A stretch of DNA of 12,760 nucleotides, taken from Ruminococcus sp. GTDB lineage: Bacteria; Bacillota; Clostridia; Oscillospirales; Acutalibacteraceae. A program made the position numbers and the translations under genes. The notes beneath the pieces were generated by a model. It had not been told where the DNA came from, ran no database searches, and saw nothing but the letters and a program-made list of their open reading frames with translations. Below are positions 1-6,001 of this stretch, in pieces. The stretch is from NCBI GenBank assembly GCA_004555265.1, contig SFIQ01000038.1:1-12760 (forward strand), written 5' to 3'. Numbering within the stretch: the first letter of the stretch is position 1; each line of letters opens with the position of its first letter.

Positions 1-222
1 GACGACAAATCTCATCTTTACTCCAAGCATTTTTGATGCTTTGCAGTTTATCGTGTGCAGATTTGGTCTTAATCGAGGCAAAAACGCAGTTAATCCTTTT
101 GGATTAACGAGTATTTTAACGAAGAGTAAGGGCAAATCCGCCGCGATAAACCGTGGTTCGGATTATTTCCGTTACCCTAACGCCGAAACCTTCGCAGGTT
201 CGAATCCTTTGTATAACAAAGT
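1..222. other. Non-coding stretch with small hairpins; no gene seen
   Basis: No open frame here resembles a protein; the frames that cross it run on into the tRNA gene and look spurious. Visible structure includes a hairpin at 25-41 (AAGCAT/ATGCTT), a perfect 8-bp hairpin at 89-108 (GTTAATCC, loop TTTT, GGATTAAC), an AATCCG/CGGATT pairing around 136-166, and an alternative pairing of GGTTCGG (155-161) with CCGAAACC (183-190). The last two share bases, so they could be alternative folds. The stretch ends in a T-arm-like sequence at 196-210. It may be an element end, an RNA 3' region or decayed sequence; the left edge of the window prevents a decision. Confidence 0.5.
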
Positions 223-284
223 AAAAAAACAAGCGCCGGTTGGCGCTTGTTTCTTTTTTGGCAGCGGTAAAAGGATTCGAACCT
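196..284. repeat. 15-bp inverted repeat, one arm inside tRNA-Gln
   Basis: Positions 196-210 on the plus strand (AGGTTCGAATCCTTT) are repeated exactly on the minus strand at 284-270, which is the T-arm of tRNA-Gln. The two arms flank the terminator hairpin at 228-251 almost symmetrically (gaps of 17 and 18 bases). The left copy reads like a tRNA T-arm followed by a seven-base acceptor-like piece, but no matching 5' acceptor strand, D-arm or CCA is present. It is most simply a decayed tRNA 3' end facing tRNA-Gln, or chance similarity of the conserved T-loop. Confidence 0.55.
223..258 (-). terminator. Rho-independent terminator of tRNA-Gln, bidirectional form
   Basis: The stem AACAAGCGCC (228-237) pairs perfectly with GGCGCTTGTT (242-251) around a four-base loop. 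On the minus strand the stem is followed by a run of seven T residues (223-229 as A's on the plus strand). On the plus strand it is followed by TTCTTTTTT. It therefore ends transcription of tRNA-Gln and could also stop transcripts arriving from the left edge. Confidence 0.85.
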
Positions 285-332
285 CTACATACGGAGTCAG
301 AGTCCGCTGTGCTACCATTACACAATACCGCT
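259..332 (-). tRNA. tRNA-Gln (anticodon CUG)
   Basis: Read on the minus strand, the 7-bp acceptor stem AGCGGTA (332-326) pairs with TACCGCT (269-263), followed by discriminator G and an encoded CCA (261-259). The anticodon arm is GCGGA-CTCTGAC-TCCGT, giving anticodon CTG, which reads the glutamine codon CAG. The T-loop is TTCGAAT. The D-arm with GTAATGGTAGCAC is normal for tRNA-Gln. The gene is single, with its own consensus promoter upstream and a hairpin terminator directly downstream, so it appears to be an independent transcription unit. Most Gln-decoding capacity in bacteria comes from a UUG isoacceptor, which is not in this window. Confidence 0.95.
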
Positions 333-352
333 ATGTGGAATTTGCAAGTGGT

Positions 353-381
353 ATTATACAATGCCGCGGCCACAATGTCAA
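353..381 (-). promoter_or_regulatory. Consensus sigma-A promoter for tRNA-Gln
   Basis: On the minus strand there is a perfect -35 TTGACA (381-376), a 17-base spacer and a perfect -10 TATAAT (358-353). The predicted start of transcription falls about 10-15 bases before the mature tRNA 5' end at 332. A fully consensus promoter suits a stable-RNA gene. Confidence 0.92.
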
Positions 382-523
382 GCCTTTTTTGCACAAAAAT
401 CGCTTTCTGCGGCGGGAGAAAATGTTCCGAATGCAGGCACCGTGCGGCAGAAGAAAGCCCCCGCCGCGAAATCACATCAAAACCACGGGCGGGCGTGGAA
501 ACCCGCCCCTACAAACCGTTCCC
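382..523. other. Intergenic region between tRNA promoter and membrane protein gene
   Basis: No coding sequence is apparent. The region holds an 8-bp inverted repeat, GCGGCGGG at 409-416 against CCCGCCGC at 460-467, and a second GC-rich palindrome at 487-508. It looks like repeat-rich spacer. Confidence 0.5.
487..508. repeat. GC-rich palindrome, possible terminator of the membrane protein gene
   Basis: GGGCGGG (487-493) pairs perfectly with CCCGCCC (502-508) across an 8-base loop. It lies 15 bases past the stop codon of the minus-strand membrane protein gene. It lacks a proper T-run on the minus strand (only TTTT some bases later). The form resembles short dispersed intergenic palindromes common in Clostridia genomes, so it may be a repeat unit that also slows or ends transcription. 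Confidence 0.5.
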
Positions 524-2032
524 TTATTGCGTGCGGAGGAAGTTGCGCTCGTTTTCAAACATCAACAGCACGCCGACTGCCGTCGTCAGCAAGAACAACA
601 GGCAGACGACTGCAAAAACCGCATACTGCACGCCCGACTTATTTTTGGAAAACAGCGTTTGTAAATCCAGTAAAATCACACCCGAAAATACCGCCGCAAT
701 CGGCGCGATATCGGCAAGATACCGTACACAGATGCCGCCGAAGCAGGTGTCAAAATAGGCGAGCAGCAAGCAACAGATTGCCACGAGCGTAAAGGTAATT
801 GGCTTTACAGAAAATCTCTTTTTACTGTATGTCGCGGGGCAAAGCGCAAGCGCTGCGAGCGACGGCATGGAAAACGCGCCGAGCATACGGGCGGTATAGA
901 CATACGGCGCGTTGTTCGGGAACGCTTCAAAAGTCAGCTTGATATACGGAAATGTATTTTGTACCTGCGGGAATTGGAAAAAATAGTGATACAACGCGGG
1001 CAAAGCCAGCGTGCCCAAAAAACGGTATTGCGACACATCACAGACGGTAAGCTGATAGGTTGCGCCGAATTCGAGCACCGAGCCGAACCGCGCAAAATTA
1101 TACCACATCACGCCTGCCGCGCCAAGGGCAGTCGGAACTGCAAAGGCAAATAACTTTACACATCTTTGCAAGCGCGTACCGTTTTTGCCGAAAAAAATAC
1201 ACAGGAATATCGGCACGGTCAAGAGCACATACAACCCCAAATTCGGGCGCGAAAGCACCGTCAGCACCAAATGCAGCGCCGAAAGCAGTAAACAGATTAC
1301 CGAAGTACTCGTTTTCGGCTGTTTATAGGCGCAAAAGGCGAACAGCAAAAAGAGTGCCAAATGGGTGATGCCGCTTTGCACCGCAATGTAGTACATATCC
1401 GCCGATGCCTGCACCATATAGAGCAGACTGCCCGACACGGCGGCGAAAATCGAAAGCAACAGCGCGCAAAAATTGCAGTCGGGCACAAACAACCGCACCA
1501 ACCGCAAAACCAGCAACGCTATGGCGATAACGCTGACTGCCGCGAGCAGAAAACACACGGTCTGCGGCGCGGGCAATGCACCCGTCAGCGCATAATACGG
1601 GAGATAGACGGTCAAAAGCGGCGCAATGCCGAAATAGGAATAGTATTTGCCGTCGAATAGCGCCCGATCCCACGGGTACCACGCGCCTGTTTCGGCTCGC
1701 GCGACGGGGTCATACGGATTACGAAGCGCCAAAATCCGTTGGTCGGGGGCAAAATCCAAATACAGTTGCCCTTTCAAAAAGGCGTCGAACTGCTGTTCAT
1801 AGCCGTTTTGGTTTTCCAAAAGCCCATGAAAGGGATAGAGAATATTTTCGTGCGGCAGACTGCAAAAAATGTAAATTGTCGGCAAAAGGCAAAGCGCAAC
1901 CGCCGCGCACAGCAAGACACGCTGTGCACGGTTCTGCGGATTATATGTAACTGCATACAGTTTCAACGGATACGCGGCGGCAAAAAACAGTAAGACTGCC
2001 GCGCCAAATCCAAAGGCAAGTGAAAGTCCCAT
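524..2032 (-). CDS. Polytopic membrane protein, GT-C glycosyltransferase-like
   Basis: The product has 502 residues and about ten or more hydrophobic membrane segments (for example 1-22, 38-58, 155-178, 187-207, 222-236, 245-260, 266-282, 292-310, 411-427, 440-457, 468-491). Between the second and third segments lies a long extracytoplasmic loop with acidic residues (D83, D93, D109) and the motif WDRALFDGKYYSYFG (121-135). Later come YNFARFGSVLEFG (311-323) and RYLADIAP (437-444). This layout, with an acidic first loop, is that of GT-C type lipid-sugar-dependent glycosyltransferases, and similar unnamed proteins occur in Clostridia; the donor and acceptor are unknown. The ATG at 2032 is chosen over an upstream one because the upstream extension overlaps the nitroreductase in another frame and is not hydrophobic. 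The start follows the nitroreductase stop by one base (TAA-A-ATG), so it probably depends on termination-reinitiation. Confidence 0.72.
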   Translation of the reverse strand: MGLSLAFGFGAAVLLFFAAAYPLKLYAVTYNPQNRAQRVLLCAAVALCLLPTIYIFCSLPHENILYPFHGLLENQNGYEQQFDAFLKGQLYLDFAPDQRILALRNPYDPVARAETGAWYPWDRALFDGKYYSYFGIAPLLTVYLPYYALTGALPAPQTVCFLLAAVSVIAIALLVLRLVRLFVPDCNFCALLLSIFAAVSGSLLYMVQASADMYYIAVQSGITHLALFLLFAFCAYKQPKTSTSVICLLLSALHLVLTVLSRPNLGLYVLLTVPIFLCIFFGKNGTRLQRCVKLFAFAVPTALGAAGVMWYNFARFGSVLEFGATYQLTVCDVSQYRFLGTLALPALYHYFFQFPQVQNTFPYIKLTFEAFPNNAPYVYTARMLGAFSMPSLAALALCPATYSKKRFSVKPITFTLVAICCLLLAYFDTCFGGICVRYLADIAPIAAVFSGVILLDLQTLFSKNKSGVQYAVFAVVCLLFLLTTAVGVLLMFENERNFLRTQ

Positions 2033-2033
2033 T

Positions 2034-2570
2034 TTAATCTCGGAATTCCGCCATTTCCGCGGTCGGTTTGCGCGTTTTCTTACGCAATACATCGTCTGCG
2101 GCGGCATAGCCCGTGGCGAGCACCAACCGCACGCACTTTTCAGGGGCAATCCCCAAAGCATTTTTGAGTTTTTCCTCGTTCATCCAACCCAAAATACAGG
2201 TGGAAAGTCCCATATCCGTTGCGGCAAGGCAGTAGTGCGCCGCGGCAATACCTATATCCATTTGGGCGAATGCCTGGCTGTGGAATTTTTCGGCGACCGC
2301 CGGCTTTAACACGGCGTGCTCCTCCACAAGCACCGCAAACGCGGGGCAGTTGTCGGTAAACTTGTTTCTGCCTGCCTCCTGCACACATTCGCGTACAAGT
2401 TTCGCCGTCTCGCCTGTGGCCATAATGAGTTTCCACGGCTGGGCATTACAAGCGGAGGGGCTTAAACGAAACGCTTCGACCAATGTTTCGAGTTTTTCGC
2501 GCTCGACGCGCTCGCCGTTAAAATTGCGGCAGCTTTGGCGGCGCGTGATCAAATCCATAAAGTTTTCCAT
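2034..2570 (-). CDS. Nitroreductase family flavoprotein
   Basis: The protein has 178 residues and is a small FMN-dependent oxidoreductase of the nitroreductase superfamily, which typically uses NAD(P)H to reduce nitroaromatics, quinones or other substrates and works as a dimer. Visible family features are RRQSCRNF near the N-terminus (10-17, FMN phosphate contact), SPSACNAQPW (37-46), the helix GIAAAHYCLAATDMGLST (107-124), ATGY (152-155) and the C-terminal RKPTAEM (167-173). The ATG at 2570 is preceded by AAGGAAG eight bases upstream; the longer frame reaching 2714 would run through the promoter and is rejected. It is first in a two-gene unit with the membrane protein and is divergent from pncB. 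The physiological substrate cannot be told from sequence. Confidence 0.9.
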   Translation of the reverse strand: MENFMDLITRRQSCRNFNGERVEREKLETLVEAFRLSPSACNAQPWKLIMATGETAKLVRECVQEAGRNKFTDNCPAFAVLVEEHAVLKPAVAEKFHSQAFAQMDIGIAAAHYCLAATDMGLSTCILGWMNEEKLKNALGIAPEKCVRLVLATGYAAADDVLRKKTRKPTAEMAEFRD

Positions 2571-2603
2571 AAAAACATCTTCCTTACACAATTTGTTAGT
2601 TCC

Positions 2604-2632
2604 ATTATAAGATAAGTTTCCAAATCCTGCAA
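2604..2632 (-). promoter_or_regulatory. Sigma-A promoter for the nitroreductase gene
   Basis: On the minus strand: -35 TTGCAG (2632-2627), 17-base spacer, -10 TATAAT (2609-2604). This gives a leader of roughly 30 bases before the ATG at 2570. Its -35 lies 7 bases from the -35 of the divergent pncB promoter. Confidence 0.8.
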
Positions 2633-2639
2633 GAATAGA

Positions 2640-2668
2640 TTGCGATTTTGCGTGAAATATGCTAAACT
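2640..2668 (+). promoter_or_regulatory. Sigma-A promoter for the pncB operon
   Basis: -35 TTGCGA (2640-2645), 17-base spacer, -10 TAAACT (2663-2668) with a TG element just before it (2660-2661). The leader would be about 25 bases, ending in the ribosome binding site AAGGTGA before the ATG at 2699. No riboswitch-like structure fits in so short a leader. Confidence 0.7.
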
Positions 2669-2698
2669 GAAAGTGGATTCTTTTAAGAAGGTGAGCGT

Positions 2699-4156
2699 AT
2701 GTGCAATACAGCACAATCGGCAGATTTGTCCATGATGACAGAACTGTACGAATTTACATTGGCGGACGGGTATTTTTCGGCAGGGATGCAGGACACTGTG
2801 GCGTGCTTTGACCTGTTTTTCCGTCGCGTACCCGACGGCGGCGGCTTTGCCGTGATGGCGGGGCTCGAACAAGTCATTGCGTATTTAAAAAATCTGCATT
2901 TTACCGAAGGTGATTTAGCGTTTTTACGGGGAAAGGGCATTTCCGAGCCGTTTTTAGACTATTTACGCGACTTCAAATTTTCCTGTGATGTTTGGGCAAT
3001 CCCCGAGGGAACGCCGATTTTCCCGAATGAGCCGATTGTAAAGGTGCGCGGGCCCGTGGTGCAAGCGCAAATGATTGAAACGATGCTGCTTTTGTGCATC
3101 AACCAACAAAGTTTAATTGCCACCAAAGCCAACCGTTTGGTGCGTGCGGCGCACGGCACAGCGGTGGCGGAATTCGGCGCACGGCGCGCACAAGGCACAA
3201 ACATTGCCGTTTGCGGGGCACGCGCGGCGTATATCGGCGGCTGTGTGGCGACTTCGGGCGTAGTTGCGGCGCGGGATTTCGGCATTCCGACCATACAGAC
3301 GATGATTCACAGTTGGGTGCAGATGTTCGACTCGGAATATGAAGCATTTTGCGCGTATGCGCGCGCCTACCCCGATGACTGCACCTTTGTGGTTGATACT
3401 TACGACACCCTGCGCTCGGGCGTGCCAAACGCCATCCGTGCGTTTAACGATGTGCTTTTGCCGTTGGGCAAACGCCCGAAAAGCGTGCGGATCGACTCAG
3501 GCGACATCACATATCTTTCCAAACGGGTGCGCAAAATGCTCGATGAAGCAGGCTACCCCGACTGTGACATTATGGCGTCGAATTCGCTGGACGAGCACAT
3601 CATCAGCGATATGCTCTCACAAGGGGCAAAGGTGGACTGCTTTATTGTCGGCGAACGGTTGATTACCTCCGCCTCTACACCGCTGTTTAGTGGGGTTTAC
3701 AAGCTCTGCGCCGTGGAAAAGGATGGGCGGATTATCCCAAAAATCAACCTGTCCGAAAATGTAAAAAAAATCACGATTCCCTCCTCCAAATCGGTATACC
3801 GTCTGTTTGATATGGACTCGGGCAAGGCGATTGCCGATGTGCTGACCACCGACAGCGAGGAAATCGACGACACCAAGCCTTATGAACTGTTTGACCCCGA
3901 TTTCACCTGGAAGCGCAAGGAAATCGAAAACTATGTGGCGCGTCCGTTGCTTGTCAAGATTTTCGACAAGGGCGAATGTGTATACACCTCCCCTGCACTC
4001 TCGGAAATCCGCGACTACTGCGCCGAACAGATTGATTCACTTTGGGACGAGGTCAAGCGCTTTGAAAATCCGCACAAATATTATGTGGACCTTTCCGAAA
4101 AACTTTGGGAAATCCGCAAACTGTTGATAGAAGAGTACAAAGGAGTACGCAAATGA
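2699..4156 (+). CDS. pncB: Nicotinate phosphoribosyltransferase
   Basis: This cytoplasmic enzyme joins nicotinate to PRPP with ATP hydrolysis, making nicotinate mononucleotide and pyrophosphate in the NAD salvage (Preiss-Handler) route. The 485-residue length is normal for the Firmicutes type. Visible motifs are MMTELYEFTLADGYF (12-26), PIVKVRGPVVQAQ (112-124), EFGARRAQG (158-166), TMIHSWVQ (201-208, with the His204 expected to be phosphorylated), VDTYDTLRSG (232-241), VRIDSGD (263-269) and MASNSLDE (292-299). The ATG at 2699 has AAGGTGA a few bases upstream. It is first in an operon; its stop overlaps the start of the ppa remnant (ATGA). The neighbouring divergent nitroreductase is an NAD(P)H user, a plausible but unproven functional link. 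Confidence 0.95.
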   Translation: MCNTAQSADLSMMTELYEFTLADGYFSAGMQDTVACFDLFFRRVPDGGGFAVMAGLEQVIAYLKNLHFTEGDLAFLRGKGISEPFLDYLRDFKFSCDVWAIPEGTPIFPNEPIVKVRGPVVQAQMIETMLLLCINQQSLIATKANRLVRAAHGTAVAEFGARRAQGTNIAVCGARAAYIGGCVATSGVVAARDFGIPTIQTMIHSWVQMFDSEYEAFCAYARAYPDDCTFVVDTYDTLRSGVPNAIRAFNDVLLPLGKRPKSVRIDSGDITYLSKRVRKMLDEAGYPDCDIMASNSLDEHIISDMLSQGAKVDCFIVGERLITSASTPLFSGVYKLCAVEKDGRIIPKINLSENVKKITIPSSKSVYRLFDMDSGKAIADVLTTDSEEIDDTKPYELFDPDFTWKRKEIENYVARPLLVKIFDKGECVYTSPALSEIRDYCAEQIDSLWDEVKRFENPHKYYVDLSEKLWEIRKLLIEEYKGVRK

Positions 4157-4634
4157 ACATTTGGCATGACATCCGCCCCGAACGCATTACGCGGTCCTCT
4201 TTTGACGCGGTCATTGAAATCAGCAAGGGCAGTAAAATGAAATACGAACTCGACAAGGAAACGGGGTTGCTCTATTTATTCCGCGCACCTATGCGCTCGA
4301 CAACGACCCGTTGGATGTTTTGGTGCTGTGTTCGGAAAAAATCGAGCCGATGGCGCTTGTGAAGTGCTATCCCATCGGTGTGATTACGATGATGGACAAC
4401 GGCGCACCCGATGACAAAATTATCGCCATTCCCAAAGGCGACCCGACTTATAACGGGTACTCGGACATTTCGCAGTTACCGCGCCATGTGTTTGATGAAA
4501 TGACGCACTTTTTCACGGTTTACAAAATGCTTGAAAACAAAAAGACCGTCATTGACGAGGCAAAAGGGGTACTTGCGGCAGTCGAAATTATTGAGGACGC
4601 CATCCACCGCTACAACGAAACCTTCGGGAAATAA
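4153..4634 (+). pseudogene. ppa: Inorganic pyrophosphatase, broken by internal deletion and frame shift
   Basis: The reading frame from 4153 encodes the N-terminus of a family I soluble pyrophosphatase, including KMKYELDKETGLL (residues 28-40). At about 4275 the homology jumps to another frame, which carries FIPRT, YALDNDPLDVLVL, GDPTYNGY and the C-terminal helix to the stop at 4634. Compared with the E. coli enzyme, about 16 residues between these parts are missing, among them the positions of an active-site Arg and Tyr (R43 and Y55 in E. coli), so roughly 49 bases appear lost. Neither fragment should be active. The start has a good AAAGGAG site and overlaps pncB by four bases; an intact enzyme would remove the pyrophosphate that PncB makes. 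A real lesion and an assembly error are both possible. Confidence 0.88.
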
Positions 4635-4661
4635 ACCGGCGACAGGCGATAAGGGGAACTT

Positions 4662-5894
4662 ATGAACAACAAGGCAGTGAAAGTATTTCTATCGATTATT
4701 TTGGCGTTGGTTGTGGTCATCGGCGGCGTTGCCGTCGGGTTGACGCTCAAAAACGGCAGGCAGGAAATCAAGCCCGCCGCGGCGCCTGTATTCGGAAAAA
4801 CCGACAAGGACGAGGACACGCCGAGCGAAGCGCCGACAGAGGCGCCGACCGAAACGAAAGCGCCCGTCACACTCCGTATGCTGTCGGTGGGGGATAATTT
4901 AATCCACGACGGCATCTACGAGCAGGCGAAAAAACGCGCGGGCGGCAACGGCTACGATTTTTCCTATTGCTACACGCGTGTAAAAGACACGATTGCAGCG
5001 GCAGATGTGGCGACCGTCAACCAAGAAACGATTGTGGCAAAAAGCTACGAGCCGTCGGGCTACCCGCTGTTTAACAGCCCACAGGAACTGGGGCAGGCGG
5101 TTGTCGATACGGGCTTTGATGTGGTCAATTTGGCGAACAACCATATGCTGGACAAAACGGCGAAAGGTCTTGCGGAAGCGATTGATTTTTGGGACAGCAC
5201 TGGGCTTGTGCGCACGGGTGCGTACAAGGATGCACAGGATTTGGAAACCGTGGAATACATAGAGAAAAACGGCTTGAAAATCGGACTTGTCGGCATTACG
5301 CAGTACACAAACGGGCTTGTGCTCCCGAGCGACAGCCCCTTAAAATACATACTGACAAGCGACGAAGCCACCATTGAACGCAAAATCAAGGCGGCAAAAG
5401 CGCAATGCGATGTGGTACTCGTCAATGTGCATTGGGGCAGTGAGTACACCACAACCCCGTCGCAGGAGCAACGCAATCTCGCCAAAAAAATGGCGGACTG
5501 GGGCGCGAATGTCATCATTGGGCATCACCCGCATGTGTTACAGCCCGTGGAATGGATTGAAACCGGAGATGGCACGCGCACGCTGGTTGCCTATTCCCTC
5601 GGCAATTTTATTTCCCAGCAAAACACCGCCGCCCGCGTGATAGGCGGGATGCTCCGGTATGACATCACCAAAGATTTTGAGACAGATAAAGTTACCGTCG
5701 GCAATGTGCGCTTTGAAACGATTGTCACGCACTATGTTTCGGGAAGTCACGATGTGCAGATTTATCCGCTGTCGCAGTATTCCGATGCGCTCGCCAAAAA
5801 GCAAGCCGCGCGGATCAAACAGGCGGATTTCAGCGTTGCCTATATTGAGAATTTCGTGAAAGAGGTCATTCCCGAAGAATTTTTACCGGCATAA
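4662..5894 (+). CDS. CapA family protein (PGA_cap metallophosphatase-like), membrane anchored
   Basis: The 410-residue protein has a short basic start and one hydrophobic segment (about 7-28) acting as signal anchor, then a Pro/Thr/Glu-rich linker (about 50-68) and an extracytoplasmic domain of the CapA/PgsA type. Motifs are SVGDNLIHD (75-83), NQET (120-123), LANNHMLD (157-164), HWGSEY (257-262), GHHPHVLQ (287-294) and YSLGNF (311-316); together they make a calcineurin-like metal site. CapA proteins act in poly-gamma-glutamate capsule making in Bacillus, but most clostridial homologues lack the other cap genes, as here, and their role is unknown. The ATG has AAGGGGAA upstream and lies 27 bases after ppa, so it belongs to the pncB operon and is closed by a terminator. 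Confidence 0.88.
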   Translation: MNNKAVKVFLSIILALVVVIGGVAVGLTLKNGRQEIKPAAAPVFGKTDKDEDTPSEAPTEAPTETKAPVTLRMLSVGDNLIHDGIYEQAKKRAGGNGYDFSYCYTRVKDTIAAADVATVNQETIVAKSYEPSGYPLFNSPQELGQAVVDTGFDVVNLANNHMLDKTAKGLAEAIDFWDSTGLVRTGAYKDAQDLETVEYIEKNGLKIGLVGITQYTNGLVLPSDSPLKYILTSDEATIERKIKAAKAQCDVVLVNVHWGSEYTTTPSQEQRNLAKKMADWGANVIIGHHPHVLQPVEWIETGDGTRTLVAYSLGNFISQQNTAARVIGGMLRYDITKDFETDKVTVGNVRFETIVTHYVSGSHDVQIYPLSQYSDALAKKQAARIKQADFSVAYIENFVKEVIPEEFLPA

Positions 5895-5907
5895 ATCCAT
5901 AAAATTT

Positions 5908-5937
5908 TTATAAAACTTTTCGCGCCTGCCCATACTA
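5908..5937 (+). promoter_or_regulatory. Possible sporulation-type promoter for sigG
   Basis: CATACTA at 5931-5937 equals the Bacillus SigG -10 consensus (CATAMTA). TTATA lies 18 bases before it and matches the SigG -35 consensus (GMATR) at three of five positions. The start of transcription would fall near 5944, leaving a leader of about 58 bases. The -10 sits inside the terminator hairpin of the previous gene, and a transcript starting here would not form that hairpin. No clear SigA or SigF promoter is seen elsewhere in the gap. This is weak evidence from a motif match only. Confidence 0.3.
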
Positions 5938-5958
5938 TGGGTAGGCGCTTTTTCTTTT
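5922..5958 (+). terminator. Rho-independent terminator after the CapA-like gene
   Basis: A 12-bp stem, GCGCCTGCCCAT (5922-5933) with ATGGGTAGGCGC (5937-5948), contains one G-T pair and a three-base loop. It is followed by TTTTTCTTTT. It ends the pncB-ppa-capA operon and separates it from sigG. Confidence 0.9.
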
Positions 5959-6001
5959 GCTTCGAGACATTTTTCATACGGTACATAACAAGTAAAGGAA
6001 G

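Noticed and set aside
145..220. A complete plus-strand tRNA ending near 217
   Set aside because: The T-loop is present but the T-stem has a mismatch, no 5' strand pairs with the acceptor-like GTATAAC, there is no D-arm and no CCA.
116..475. Minus-strand open frame covering tRNA-Gln
   Set aside because: It translates the tRNA itself and its promoter; typical spurious tRNA-derived peptide.
41..792. Overlapping plus-strand open frames crossing the tRNA and spacer
   Set aside because: They run antisense through tRNA-Gln and the membrane protein gene, have biased low-complexity composition, and lack family motifs.
4153..4634. Programmed frameshift in the pyrophosphatase gene
   Set aside because: No slippery heptamer with a following structure is evident, and conserved residues are missing, so slippage could not restore a normal enzyme.
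5959..6001. SigF or SigG promoter immediately before sigG (CATAACA or CATACGGTA)
   Set aside because: The motif matches are imperfect, no -35 fits, and the start of transcription would leave no room for the ribosome binding site in the CATAACA case.
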